Under the pieces are notes generated by a model, which searched no databases, was not told the origin of the DNA, and saw nothing but the letters and a program-made list of their open reading frames with translations. The position numbers and the translations under genes are program-made. From Deltaproteobacteria bacterium (lineage in GTDB: Bacteria > Desulfobacterota > B13-G15 > RBG-16-54-18), in the NCBI GenBank assembly GCA_016927065.1, contig JAFGNJ010000004.1, forward strand, positions 62,001 to 126,000: 64,000 nt of DNA. Direction: 5' to 3'. Below are positions 16,394-25,419 of the stretch, one piece after another (the stretch's first letter is position 1; each line of letters begins with the position of its first letter).

Positions 16394-17146
16394 ATGTATA
16401 AAGAAATAATTCCTAAAAAATGGGCGGCTCAATATGTAGATGCTTATTGGATTCAATCCAATAAGCTACAGCATAAAATAAATCGTACAATATTACCGGA
16501 TGGCTGTACTGATATAATTTTATCATTTAATAATAAAGATGAAAAAATTGTAGTTGGGTGCATGACAAAACCTAATAGGGTTTATATAGAACCATCTGAG
16601 TTAATGTTTGGAATTCGTTTTAAAACGGGATGCGCCGCGCCTTTTCTAAATATTTCAACAAAAGAATTAACCGATAAACAATACTCGCTGTCGGAGATAA
16701 GAAATCTTAATATCAACTTCATTACACCACGTGTTATTGAAGACAAAATATTTTTAATCCCTGATCTGGTGGAAAAATATCTTAAAAAAATTTTTTTAGA
16801 AAATAAATTTGATAAAACCGCTTGTTTCGCAGCAAATTTAATAAAACAACATCGAGGTTTTAAATCAATTGACGATATTGCAAATAGCATGGGTATTTCC
16901 AGGCGGCACCTTGAACGTAAATTCATGGATTTTGTTGGAATACCCCCAAAGCTCTATTCAAGAATTATTCGTTTTCACTATGCGCACAGTATGCTCCTCT
17001 CACAAAAAAATGATTCTCTGATTGAAATGGCTTTAGATGCCGGCTATTATGATCAAGCTCACTTTTGCAGAGAATATAAAGAGTTTTCTGGAATAACTCC
17101 TACAAGAAAAACAGATATGTCGCATTTTTACAATACCTCCTTATAA
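16394..17146 (+). CDS. AraC-family transcriptional regulator
   Basis: 250 aa. The C-terminal ~100 residues contain two helix-turn-helix units of AraC type: SIDDIANSMGISRRHLERKF and EMALDAGYYDQAHFCREYKEFSGITP. The N-terminal ~130 residues (ILPDGCTDIILSF) resemble the DUF6597-type sensor domain. Markedly AT-rich compared with genes on either side. An upstream in-frame GTG at 16358 would add 12 residues; ATG 16394 fits the family start. Probably regulates the two small genes that follow, but this is inference. Confidence 0.85.
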   Translation: MYKEIIPKKWAAQYVDAYWIQSNKLQHKINRTILPDGCTDIILSFNNKDEKIVVGCMTKPNRVYIEPSELMFGIRFKTGCAAPFLNISTKELTDKQYSLSEIRNLNINFITPRVIEDKIFLIPDLVEKYLKKIFLENKFDKTACFAANLIKQHRGFKSIDDIANSMGISRRHLERKFMDFVGIPPKLYSRIIRFHYAHSMLLSQKNDSLIEMALDAGYYDQAHFCREYKEFSGITPTRKTDMSHFYNTSL

Positions 17147-17192
17147 AATATGAAATAGTATCATGCATAACGCTTAATGTCGGAGGTTTATG

Positions 17193-17612
17193 ATGTTAAA
17201 TAAATTAACAGTCAATATGATGGTCGAAGATATTCAAAAAACGCTGAAATTTTATCAAGATAACTTGCAGTTTGATTTTGTGATGGGAGTCCCAGAAGAT
17301 AAAAATGAGGTACTAGCTGAAAACGATTTTAAAAGAAAATTAGTATATGCATTGATTAAACATAATTCCATTGAAATTATGTTTCAATCAAAAGAAAGCC
17401 TTGCGAATGATATTTCTTGTTTTGAGAATAAGGCCATAGGTGCTTCTGCCTCTTTCTATTTTGAAGTAGATGACATTAATCATATTTATGAAAAGTTAAA
17501 AGACAAGGTAAAAATAGTAAAAGATATGTATACTACGTGGTACGGGATGCGTGAGTTTTATATTACCGATTGCAATGGTTATATTCTAGGTTTTGCAAAA
17601 CAGGAACTATGA
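17193..17612 (+). CDS. VOC-family (glyoxalase/bleomycin-resistance fold) protein
   Basis: 139 aa. A single VOC unit pair: VNMMVEDIQKTLKFYQDNL at the N-terminus and SFYFEVDDINHIYEKL with EFYITDCNGYILGF at the C-terminus. Substrate unknown. Shine-Dalgarno GGAGG at 17182–17186 favours ATG 17193 over ATG 17190. AT-rich. The stop overlaps the start of the next gene (ATGA), indicating translational coupling. Confidence 0.82.
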   Translation: MLNKLTVNMMVEDIQKTLKFYQDNLQFDFVMGVPEDKNEVLAENDFKRKLVYALIKHNSIEIMFQSKESLANDISCFENKAIGASASFYFEVDDINHIYEKLKDKVKIVKDMYTTWYGMREFYITDCNGYILGFAKQEL

Positions 17613-17959
17613 AAATGGATCAAAAATTAAAAAAATTTCTGGACGATTTAGAAGCAGTCGTGCCTGAAAAAGCAAAAATAATCACGGCGTTGAGAAAAAT
17701 GGTATTACAAATTATGCCAAAGGCCGAAGAAGTTATTATGTACGGTGGAATAGTATATAAAACTGATAGACTTTTATGCGGTTTATTCACCAGAAAAAAC
17801 CATATATCAATTGAATTTGGAAAAGGATCGGAAATGGATGATCCATATTCTGTTTTAGAAGGCAAGGGAAAAGAAAGGAGACATATTAAAATATCAACAT
17901 ATAAGGATATTGAAGAAAAAAAGGTACAATATTATATTAATAAATCATGGCACCTTTAA
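17609..17959 (+). CDS. DUF1801-family (YdhG-like) protein
   Basis: 116 aa. Pattern of the DUF1801/YdhG fold: LRKMVLQIMPKAEEVIMYGGIVYK, then CGLFTRKNHISIEFGKG and the HIKISTYKDIE end. Function not established. The start overlaps the VOC stop by 4 nt (ATGA at 17609–17612); an alternative ATG at 17615 is better spaced from AGGAA. AT-rich like its neighbours. Confidence 0.8.
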   Translation: MKMDQKLKKFLDDLEAVVPEKAKIITALRKMVLQIMPKAEEVIMYGGIVYKTDRLLCGLFTRKNHISIEFGKGSEMDDPYSVLEGKGKERRHIKISTYKDIEEKKVQYYINKSWHL

Positions 17960-18097
17960 ATACCCCAGGTTATCGAAAGAATAAATTATAATCTTTCGTG
18001 CTTTTATTTCGTCTGCACCAGGAAAGCAACAAAAACGTCGGATTCATAAAAAATCCCGACACTCCTTGATATCATCTGTGCGGCGCACGTTATTGCA

Positions 18098-18844
18098 ATG
18101 GGAAAAACGGAAAGAAAAATCGAACCGAGCATCCATGTTATGACGGTCAAAGAGATTCACTCTAGGCTCCGCAAACTCGGGAACAGGCAACGAGCGGAAA
18201 ATTCCCAGCGTTATTTCAAGACCGGACCAGGGGAGTATGGGGAAGGGGACATTTTTTTGGGAATTGCGGTCCCTGAACTCAGAAAGCTGGCAAAGGAATA
18301 TCAAACACTAACGCTCAAGGAGGCCACGCAACTACTCCAATCCTCTATCCACGAAGAGCGTTTGCTGGCGCTCTTCATCTTGGTCCGCGCCTTTGCAAAA
18401 GGGGATGAACGTCTCAAAGAACAAATCTACCGTCTCTATTTAGATAACACCCACTATATCAACAATTGGGACCTTGTCGATTCATCGGCCTCGTATATCG
18501 TCGGCGCCTTCTTGATGACAAAAGACAGAAAACCCCTCTACGACCTTGCCAAATCAAAAGACCTGTGGGAGCGGCGCATTGCCATCATAGCAACCTTTTA
18601 CTTTATCAAGTTCGGTGAGTTCACTGAGGCCATTAAGATTGCACGAATGCTTTTATCCGATACAGAAGACCTGATCCATAAGGCAGTGGGGTGGACGCTC
18701 CGTGAGGTAGGCAAGCACAACCTCAAAGCAGAGGAACAATTTTTAAAGGCTCACTACAAAAAAATGCCGCGAACCATGCTTCGGTACGCCATTGAAAAAT
18801 TTCCGGAAGCAAAACGGCAGCGTTACCTCAAGGGTACGATGTAA
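18098..18844 (+). CDS. AlkD-like DNA alkylation repair protein
   Basis: 248 aa, built of HEAT-like helical repeats. Conserved AlkD residues appear in NNWDLVDSSA (the Asp and Trp that contact the lesion), WERRIAIIAT (Arg) and GWTLREVGK (Trp). AlkD excises bulky and N3/N7-alkylated bases without base flipping (family knowledge). No clear Shine-Dalgarno at ATG 18098; ATG 18140 would give 234 aa, closer to the family length. Base composition is nearer the genome than the preceding three genes. Confidence 0.88.
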   Translation: MGKTERKIEPSIHVMTVKEIHSRLRKLGNRQRAENSQRYFKTGPGEYGEGDIFLGIAVPELRKLAKEYQTLTLKEATQLLQSSIHEERLLALFILVRAFAKGDERLKEQIYRLYLDNTHYINNWDLVDSSASYIVGAFLMTKDRKPLYDLAKSKDLWERRIAIIATFYFIKFGEFTEAIKIARMLLSDTEDLIHKAVGWTLREVGKHNLKAEEQFLKAHYKKMPRTMLRYAIEKFPEAKRQRYLKGTM

Positions 18845-18847
18845 TGC

Positions 18848-19531
18848 TTATGGAACAATATCCAGGACACAATTCCTGCCGCTGAGCAAAAATACCCAAG
18901 CCAAAACAGTCAGCCAATGTATTGCAACGGGGACCCACAAAGAGCCGGTCCTGAGATAGGTTATGGTGCAGGCTATGGCCATGAGGGCGGCAAGACCGAG
19001 AAACATAGGGTTGGTGAATATAGAATAGGCAGGAGGATTTATGGTCATGGCATTAATGGGATGCCAGGCGATAAACACTACGATACTAAAAAGGGAATAG
19101 AGCAACAAGAATCTTTTCGAAACCCCTCTTGACTTATGAGGAATCAGAAGGCCGCGGAAAACCATCTCCTCCACAAGAGAAGGCATAAAGAAGAGGGAAA
19201 TGGGCAAGGTTATCATAACCCACATATCTGTCCGAAGAATCTCTATTTCAAAAAATCCGGAATAAAATCCAATCGGCAGTGCAACAGCCATGTATAAAAC
19301 GAAAACAACGAAGCTGAACAGGAGATCCGGTCCTTTCGGCACGGTAACGAGACCACGTTTGCAATCTATGAAACGATTAATAAAAAAAGATTTAAGCAAG
19401 CGATTTCCCGTGTGGGTATTACGATTGTTGAAGGTCGCTGATGAGTCGTTGGAATTTCCTGCTGTGGGTGATCGGACCTCATTAAAGCGCACGGCGAGGC
19501 GTTGATTGAGCCTTATTTGCCCAAACGCCAA
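18848..19531 (-). CDS. CPBP-family intramembrane metalloprotease
   Basis: CPBP (CAAX protease and bacteriocin-processing) family. Motif 1 VEEMVFRG (EExxxR), motif 2 FIAWH (FxxxH), motif 3 in AIHWL, with four to five hydrophobic segments. The start is unclear: the longest frame (TTG 19531, 227 aa) adds a non-typical Ser/Asn-rich N-terminus that overlaps the next gene by 50 nt. TTG 19399 (GGGA upstream) would give 183 aa starting LLKSFFINRF. Substrate unknown. Confidence 0.8.
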   Translation of the reverse strand: MAFGQIRLNQRLAVRFNEVRSPTAGNSNDSSATFNNRNTHTGNRLLKSFFINRFIDCKRGLVTVPKGPDLLFSFVVFVLYMAVALPIGFYSGFFEIEILRTDMWVMITLPISLFFMPSLVEEMVFRGLLIPHKSRGVSKRFLLLYSLFSIVVFIAWHPINAMTINPPAYSIFTNPMFLGLAALMAIACTITYLRTGSLWVPVAIHWLTVLAWVFLLSGRNCVLDIVP

Positions 19532-20270
19532 AATATAGATAACACATTACAATAGCAAAACATATAAGCCAAAAAAACGGAATGTTGACGTTGCTTACTT
19601 CTAGGACAGTATCGAGAATTATTACCGGTGTACTCGCAATAACCGCAAGCCGTATCAATGTTTGATACGTAAGTTTAACGTTAGCAATCTTGCAAAACAA
19701 GAACCCTATTGCGCCATAAATCAAGACGAGAACAAGCCTGAATACGAAAGAAAATATTACGGCAAATACATAAAAGACAAAAGGAAAGTACGTCTTAAAG
19801 ATATCAATAAAATTATTGATGGTATTCTGATCAAGAAAGAATTCATCCATCTGTGAGAGGTCATAGACGCGTCTTTCAGCCTCACTCTTTCTCACGATGA
19901 ACTTGTTGTTAGTGAGCAACAGGTATGCCTCTGTGTTATCCAATGAATCATAAAATCCCGTAGTATCTATAATAGCTATTACGTCACCAGTTTCAGGATC
20001 ATAAAGAAAGTAAGGCTCAGGCTCATTAATTGAGACGTTTCCATCTTGTATGGTGATCTCCGGGATTTGTTCAACAAATGGAGGAGCTTCGTTTATAATA
20101 AACTGAGAGACTTTTTCATTAACTGCCCAGGTTTCAAAAATCCAGCAGAACGCTAATAAGAGCACTAAATACAACGCGGCGATACCCCTCCAGTTTTGCC
20201 CTACGTCTCTGTACAAGTCCTTTGAGAAAAAAGATAAAACAGGGGGATGCAGCAATGAATATTTTTTCAT
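19482..20270 (-). CDS. DUF1189-family membrane protein
   Basis: 262 aa. Membrane segment near residues 30–47, an extracytoplasmic region with NTEAYLLLTNNKFIVRKSE, then four hydrophobic segments in the C-terminal half. The layout and the opening KKYSLLHPPVLSFFSKDLYRDV fit the DUF1189 family. Function unknown. The gene ends inside the longest frame of the CPBP gene, suggesting the two form an operon. Confidence 0.78.
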   Translation of the reverse strand: MKKYSLLHPPVLSFFSKDLYRDVGQNWRGIAALYLVLLLAFCWIFETWAVNEKVSQFIINEAPPFVEQIPEITIQDGNVSINEPEPYFLYDPETGDVIAIIDTTGFYDSLDNTEAYLLLTNNKFIVRKSEAERRVYDLSQMDEFFLDQNTINNFIDIFKTYFPFVFYVFAVIFSFVFRLVLVLIYGAIGFLFCKIANVKLTYQTLIRLAVIASTPVIILDTVLEVSNVNIPFFWLICFAIVMCYLYFGVWANKAQSTPRRAL

Positions 20271-20462
20271 AAGACGCCCCTCAAAATAGTTGTTTTACTA
20301 TTACACATAGCTTCAGCTACTAAAATATAATTTTTCTCTACTGAAATTATTCTATACATTAAATACGCTTGTCAAGTAAACATTAAAACTGATTCACGTA
20401 AATCTAATTTCTAAAGATAACCCTTGTCATAGCGTAAGGGGTTTCTAATAATGCAAACAGCA

Positions 20463-21017
20463 TTAACGCCTATAAGGATAATGTCTATAGTACCACCATG
20501 GATACCGTCCTCCGAAACCCCACGGCCCCCAGAAATCATCCCACGGATCCAAGGGGTATGGTTCATACTGCACTGGTTCCTCTTCCTCCCACAAATGTAT
20601 CTCCTTGATAATGAGATAAGGATAGTGGTACTCGATCTCACTCAGGGGTTGAACCTTCTCTCCCTCCACGGTGCCGACAAGAGTCACCTCGCGCCCCTGT
20701 TTATAGATCTCGCTGTCGAGAAAACCCTGATAGAGGGCCAGAAAACGTCCTTCGGAGCGATCGGTATTCATGGGCCTGCCCTCACTATCCAGCTTGGTCT
20801 GATAGACCTCCAGAAGCGTACCCTCCTGCTTGTTGATCGTCGTGACAATCACCCCTCCCAGCAGAATCACCCCCCCCTGATAGGCAGCAGGGTCCTTAAT
20901 CAGAGCGGAAAAGGTTATCTCCTTATCTACCTCTTTGAGGACATCCCGGGAGACGGCGTGAACACAGCCTGATAACAAACACAGGGCAATTCCAAACGTA
21001 ATAATTCTTTTCATCAT
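20463..21017 (-). CDS. Slp-family outer membrane lipoprotein (copy 1)
   Basis: 184 aa. Lipobox LLSGC near residue 18. The body matches the Slp family: VDKEITFSALIKDPAAYQGG, GGVIVTTINKQEGTLLEVYQ and LVGTVEGEKVQPLSEIEYHYP. Slp proteins are starvation or stationary-phase outer-membrane lipoproteins. The C-terminal tail is rich in Pro, Trp and Tyr. AAGGAG precedes the ATG. About 73 nt downstream of a paralogue. Confidence 0.88.
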   Translation of the reverse strand: MMKRIITFGIALCLLSGCVHAVSRDVLKEVDKEITFSALIKDPAAYQGGVILLGGVIVTTINKQEGTLLEVYQTKLDSEGRPMNTDRSEGRFLALYQGFLDSEIYKQGREVTLVGTVEGEKVQPLSEIEYHYPYLIIKEIHLWEEEEPVQYEPYPLDPWDDFWGPWGFGGRYPWWYYRHYPYRR

Positions 21018-21090
21018 GCGCTCCTTACTCTTGCCCCCTCACCCTTCAATCTCTCCCTGGGGAAGAGGAATGTTTGCAAGTTACCTTTCA

Positions 21091-21606
21091 TCAAAGTCCT
21101 ACCCCCACCCCCACGCCGAAACGCACCGCGGGTTCTGTCGAGGCAGTTTCCTCTTTCGGCCAGAGATAGAGCTCGCGTTTCTCGATAATTGGATACGTAT
21201 ACTCGATCTCCCCCAGGGGGCGTACCTCTTTCCCCACGACCGTGCCCGCAACGGTGAGCCTTCTCTCAGGACTGTAGATGGCCGGATCGAGAAATCCTGT
21301 GGTGCGGATGATAAATCTCCCTTCCGATACATCCCCGCTAGCGGGCTCGCCACGATGGCCGAGGGGACGCTGGAGAACGACGATCAACGTCTTTTCCGGG
21401 AGGTTTTGGGTCTCGATAATGTCCCCTCCCACCAGTACGGTCTTCCCCCTATAGGCCTCCGGTTCTTTCGATAACTGCGCAAAGCTGATGCCCGTATCGA
21501 CCTCCTGCAACAACTCCTTAGAGATGACGTGGGCGCAACCGGCCAGTAGCAGTAGAGCCGCTGCGGCGAGAATAAATAAAAGAACGTGGCGTTTTTTATT
21601 GCTCAT
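21091..21606 (-). CDS. Slp-family outer membrane lipoprotein (copy 2)
   Basis: 171 aa. Lipobox LLAGC near residue 23. Shares with its neighbour VDTGISFAQLSKEPEAYRGK, the glycine-rich loop and TVVGKEVRPLGEIEYTYP. The end is a small Val/Gly repeat (RFGVGVGVGL). An old tandem duplicate of the gene downstream. Confidence 0.88.
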   Translation of the reverse strand: MSNKKRHVLLFILAAAALLLLAGCAHVISKELLQEVDTGISFAQLSKEPEAYRGKTVLVGGDIIETQNLPEKTLIVVLQRPLGHRGEPASGDVSEGRFIIRTTGFLDPAIYSPERRLTVAGTVVGKEVRPLGEIEYTYPIIEKRELYLWPKEETASTEPAVRFGVGVGVGL

Positions 21607-21620
21607 ATGCCCACCTCTGG

Positions 21621-22400
21621 CTAAAGAGCCGCCTCCGGCCGCGCTCGTTGTAGCTCCTCTTCTTCGCCTTGCAGCATCTCCTCCAGGGCCTGCAAGGATC
21701 TCTCCATCTCCTCTATCTCCCTGGCGATGGTTTCAGCGTACTCCTTTACTTCCTTATTATCGGCCTTCTTCATCAGGCGACGGGAAAACCCCCCGATGAC
21801 CATAAAACGATTGCGCAGGAAATGGGCAAAGGCTTTGGACGCCTCCTCCCGTTTTTCATACGAATGGATGAGCTCTTTTACCAGCCCCGTCTTGCCCACC
21901 GCCTCCGCTATCAGATCGGCCATAATCTGAAGGTAGTCAAATTCCTCCTCGGTGATCGGGGCCTGCTCCGTGCCTGAATCGACCACCAGCACCCCAAATC
22001 GCACCTCCTGGTGCGTCCTGGCATCAACATATCGCAGGGGAACAATCGCCTTGACCTTCACATGTTCCGCAAGGGTGTGCTCGTAGCCATTGATCTGTGA
22101 TGGATCAGTTAAATTCAGGGCCTTCCCTTCTGTAAACACGTCCCACAGAATGCTCTTCTTCGCAACCTTTTGGGAGGCGACAACATTACCTTTATACTCC
22201 CCGACCCAATGCCTGATCATCAAGTCACCATCTTTCAAAACGGCATACCTGGCCCTCTTCCCCAACCGCTCATGGACATGTTCCAAGGCCTTTTTGATGA
22301 TGACGTCCTTATCAAAGGAGAGACTGACGAGGCGGGCGACATCGATGAGATCACCGCAACGTTTCTCGAGGGCCTCTAATCTGGCATCTTTTGAAACCAT
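21621..22400 (-). CDS. GAF-domain protein with histidine-kinase-like helical hairpin, no ATPase domain
   Basis: 259 aa. Residues ~10–170 form a GAF sensor domain (SLSFDKDVIIKKALEHV, VPLRYVDARTHQEVRFGVLVV). Residues ~190–245 resemble the HisKA dimerisation hairpin: AHFLRNRFMVIGGFSRRLMKK corresponds to the H-box HxLRNP region. There is no HATPase domain and the frame ends in a Glu-rich coiled segment. It may be a phosphotransfer or scaffold protein, or a decayed kinase. Confidence 0.75.
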   Translation of the reverse strand: MVSKDARLEALEKRCGDLIDVARLVSLSFDKDVIIKKALEHVHERLGKRARYAVLKDGDLMIRHWVGEYKGNVVASQKVAKKSILWDVFTEGKALNLTDPSQINGYEHTLAEHVKVKAIVPLRYVDARTHQEVRFGVLVVDSGTEQAPITEEEFDYLQIMADLIAEAVGKTGLVKELIHSYEKREEASKAFAHFLRNRFMVIGGFSRRLMKKADNKEVKEYAETIAREIEEMERSLQALEEMLQGEEEELQRARPEAAL

Positions 22401-22459
22401 TATTTATCCTCTGACACCTTCTATGACAATTATAACATCCTTTTTATTGTAATCTACCA

Positions 22460-24730
22460 TCATCTCTCTCCCCCTCTTAAGATTCTTAAACCCAAACACA
22501 GGATGGCGGAGAGGTTTAAGGCGACGATCAGGGAGATCCCCTGGGCAATCCCTATAATGGGGAGGAGGATGACACTGATGACCAGGGCGCCGGCAGCGGA
22601 ACCGATGAGATCTATCCCGTTCATGAGCCCCCCGATCCTTCCGATCTCCTTCCTCTTCCCCAAATAGACCTTGTTGGCCAGGGGGAAGTGGACCCCGCCG
22701 AGAAATCCTGCTATGAGGGTAAGAAACGGAAAGATCATCTCCATGAGATGGGAAATCCAGGGGGTGAAGACCCCCTGGTGTAGCCCCAGGATGAGGGGGA
22801 GGAGACCGAGGGCATAGAGGAAGACACCGGTCTGAACCATGAGGAGGGAGCGCAGGGGTCTGGTGATCCTCTCCATGATGGCGGTGATCAGCCACCCCCC
22901 CAGGGCGATCCCGATCATATAGGCGGTGATGATCACCCCGATTTTATAATAGAGGTAGCCGTAGATGATCTGAAAGCAGAGGATGAGGATGATCTCCAGA
23001 GCGATCTCCGAGAATCCCGTGACAGCCACGGCCCACCATACGGGGAAGGAGGATGACGATCGTCTCCCCCTCCAGAGGAAGACGAAGGTGACCGCAGCGA
23101 TGAGAAAAAACAACCATTCCACCCGCAGACCCAACATCCACAGGAACCAGCGCTTCAATATCGGGGTATATTGGGCGCTCCATAGGACGATGTCGTAGAA
23201 ATAGCAGATGGGGCGCAGGTCCTTATTGATCGCGACAACATTCTTTTCCTCCAATAAAGATCGAAGGTATTGGACCCGCTCTGCCGAAAGGTTGAAGAGG
23301 AGGTAATACTCGCGGACGTACTGCACGTGCAGATTTCTCTGGCGCGCCCGCTGAACCAATACCGTGGGATCTGCGTTTAAAACACCCTCCGTCCGCGCCC
23401 CCAGAAATCGTGCCTCGGTGCCGGGGAGTACCACGACATCGGGGAAGACCTCCCGCATGGTCCAATAAATGGAACTCAAGAACTGAGACATGGTATGTCC
23501 GATGACGTTCTCCGAGGACGTGACGGCAAAGGAGAAAACCCCCCCTTCGCGGAGGATCTCCTTCGCCTCGGCAAAGAACTCCTGGGTGTAGTAGCGGTTG
23601 ATCTGGGCGGAGGTCGGATCGGGGAGGTGGATGATGATCACATCGTACTGTCGCCCCCCGCGTTGGACAAACCTGCGCCCATCGGTGGTAACGATCCGGA
23701 CACGGGGATCATCCAAAAAGGCGCTGGCCGCCGGGGGGAGCCGCTCCCTCCCCAGGTAGATCAGGTGGGGGTCCAATTCTACGTAATCCACGTGGCGGAG
23801 CGAGGGGTGCTGCAAGGCCGCCCCGAGCAGGCCGCCGACACCTCCCCCGATCAGCAAAAGATCCCTCGGCTGCGGATGTTCCAATAAGGCGAAGTGTACC
23901 GCCTCTTCGGCCGTCTGGGGGTCGGGATGGGTGAAGTTCCACACCCCGTTCTCAAAGAAGCTCACCTGCGGCCCATCGGAGAGGACGGTGATATTGCCGT
24001 AGATGGTGTCCTCACTGGCCGTCACCTGATACCCCCGCCACCCCCACTCCTGGGAGAGGAGGTTAACCCGCGCCCCATAGAAGCCCAGGGCCCCGATCAG
24101 GATGCACGTCCAAACGCCTGCTATGAGCCTCTGCTTCCGCCCGAGAAGTAACGAGGAAAAAGCAAGGAAGGAAGCAGTGAGCAGGACGACTTGCCACGAG
24201 TTTAATATATGTATGAGCAGGACGCTGAAGGCTATCCCCCCGATCCCCCCCCCTAATGCTTCGTAGGCATAGACAACACCCACCGAGCGCGCCTCTTTCC
24301 CCATGATCTCCCCGAGCAGGCTGCACCCCAGGGCGAAGAGCAACCCCGAGAGGAGACAAAAGGGGATGAGGAGCATAAAGATGCCCACTACCATTTGAGG
24401 CAGGGAAGCGATCTCCCCGACCGGAATCCCCAACAGGGGACGCAGGTACCGGGTCAGCAGAAAGCTGGCAGGGAGGATAGCGGCGAGGCCCAACTGCATC
24501 GAGGCAAAGAAGGAGGTCTTTCTCTTTATGCGGTCGGCAAAAGCACCCAGCAGAGCGCTCCCAAGGGCAGTCCAGAGGAGCCAGGCCGCGAGCATCACAC
24601 CGGTGGAGAGCTCATTGCCGGAGAAGACCACCACAAGCTCTCTGAGGAGGATGATCTGGGCCAGGAGTGCCCCCACCCCCATGAGGATGAAGGCGCAGAT
24701 CGCTCTAAAACCGTTCCCCGCCTTACCCAC
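22460..24730 (-). CDS. Membrane-embedded spermidine-synthase-like protein
   Basis: 756 aa. Three parts: ~7 hydrophobic helices (residues 1–210), a soluble spermidine-synthase-like Rossmann domain (~220–480, with LLIGGGVGGLLGAALQHP, VDYVELDPHLI and a YDVIIIHLPDP motif), then ~7 more helices (520–756). Fusions of this type are widespread but their substrate is not known; polyamine synthesis should not be assumed. The start GTG 24730 overlaps the end of rsmI by 8 nt, so it is translationally coupled. Confidence 0.85.
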   Translation of the reverse strand: MGKAGNGFRAICAFILMGVGALLAQIILLRELVVVFSGNELSTGVMLAAWLLWTALGSALLGAFADRIKRKTSFFASMQLGLAAILPASFLLTRYLRPLLGIPVGEIASLPQMVVGIFMLLIPFCLLSGLLFALGCSLLGEIMGKEARSVGVVYAYEALGGGIGGIAFSVLLIHILNSWQVVLLTASFLAFSSLLLGRKQRLIAGVWTCILIGALGFYGARVNLLSQEWGWRGYQVTASEDTIYGNITVLSDGPQVSFFENGVWNFTHPDPQTAEEAVHFALLEHPQPRDLLLIGGGVGGLLGAALQHPSLRHVDYVELDPHLIYLGRERLPPAASAFLDDPRVRIVTTDGRRFVQRGGRQYDVIIIHLPDPTSAQINRYYTQEFFAEAKEILREGGVFSFAVTSSENVIGHTMSQFLSSIYWTMREVFPDVVVLPGTEARFLGARTEGVLNADPTVLVQRARQRNLHVQYVREYYLLFNLSAERVQYLRSLLEEKNVVAINKDLRPICYFYDIVLWSAQYTPILKRWFLWMLGLRVEWLFFLIAAVTFVFLWRGRRSSSSFPVWWAVAVTGFSEIALEIILILCFQIIYGYLYYKIGVIITAYMIGIALGGWLITAIMERITRPLRSLLMVQTGVFLYALGLLPLILGLHQGVFTPWISHLMEMIFPFLTLIAGFLGGVHFPLANKVYLGKRKEIGRIGGLMNGIDLIGSAAGALVISVILLPIIGIAQGISLIVALNLSAILCLGLRILRGGER

Positions 24731-25415
24731 CCCTTCCCCTCCCGGCCATCACGAGGGTGATCTCACCTTTGATTTTTCTCCCCTCTAATTCCTCTAACAC
24801 TTCGCTGACCGCACCCCTGACCACCTCCTCGTACATCTTGGTCAGCTCCCTGGCCACGACGATTGGCCGATCACCGCATACCTCCCGGATATCCCCCAGG
24901 GTGCGCAGGAGGCGGTGGGGGGCCTCATAAAGGATGATCGTCCCGCGCACCGCGTTAATCTCCTCCAACCTCTTGTTTCGCTTGGAGCCTTTCGGGGGGA
25001 GAAATCCGAAGAAGTGAAAGGAGTCGGTGGGGAGCCCGGAGACGACGAGGGCCGCCACATGGGCAGAGGGGCCGGGTATGGGGACCACCTCAATCCCCGC
25101 CTCGATGGCCCCTTGTACCAAGCGAAACCCAGGGTCTGAGACCCCCGGGGTGCCAGCATCGGAGATCAAGGCGATGTCATCCCCAGCAAGAAGCCGCTTG
25201 ATGAGGGCCTGTTTTTTGGCCGTTTCATTGTGTTCGAAGAAGCTGGTGAGGGGGGCCGTGGCCCGATAGCGTGCGAGCAACCGCTTCGCCCTGCGGGTAT
25301 CCTCCGCCGCGATCAAATCCACACCGCGCAGGACCTTGATGGCCCGGAGAGTGATATCCTCCAGGTTGCCGATGGGGGTGGAGACCAGGTAGAGCCTTCC
25401 TCCCTTTGTTCCCAT
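24723..25415 (-). CDS. rsmI: 16S rRNA (cytidine-1402-2'-O)-methyltransferase
   Basis: Methylates C1402 of 16S rRNA in the decoding centre. 230 aa from ATG 25415. Family signatures YLVSTPIGNLEDITLRA, AAEDTRRAKRLL, ALISDAGTPGVSDPG, PIPGPSAHVAAL and ILYEAPHRL. The open frame reaches 25484 but overlaps mazG; ATG 25415 has a GGGGG tract that is part of the mazG 3' end, 4 nt after the mazG stop. Confidence 0.96.
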   Translation of the reverse strand: MGTKGGRLYLVSTPIGNLEDITLRAIKVLRGVDLIAAEDTRRAKRLLARYRATAPLTSFFEHNETAKKQALIKRLLAGDDIALISDAGTPGVSDPGFRLVQGAIEAGIEVVPIPGPSAHVAALVVSGLPTDSFHFFGFLPPKGSKRNKRLEEINAVRGTIILYEAPHRLLRTLGDIREVCGDRPIVVARELTKMYEEVVRGAVSEVLEELEGRKIKGEITLVMAGRGRGG

Positions 25416-25419
25416 GAGG

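Noticed and set aside
22404-22895. 163-aa reverse ORF rich in His/Pro/Arg
   Set aside because: Frame-shifted shadow of the spermidine-synthase-like gene.
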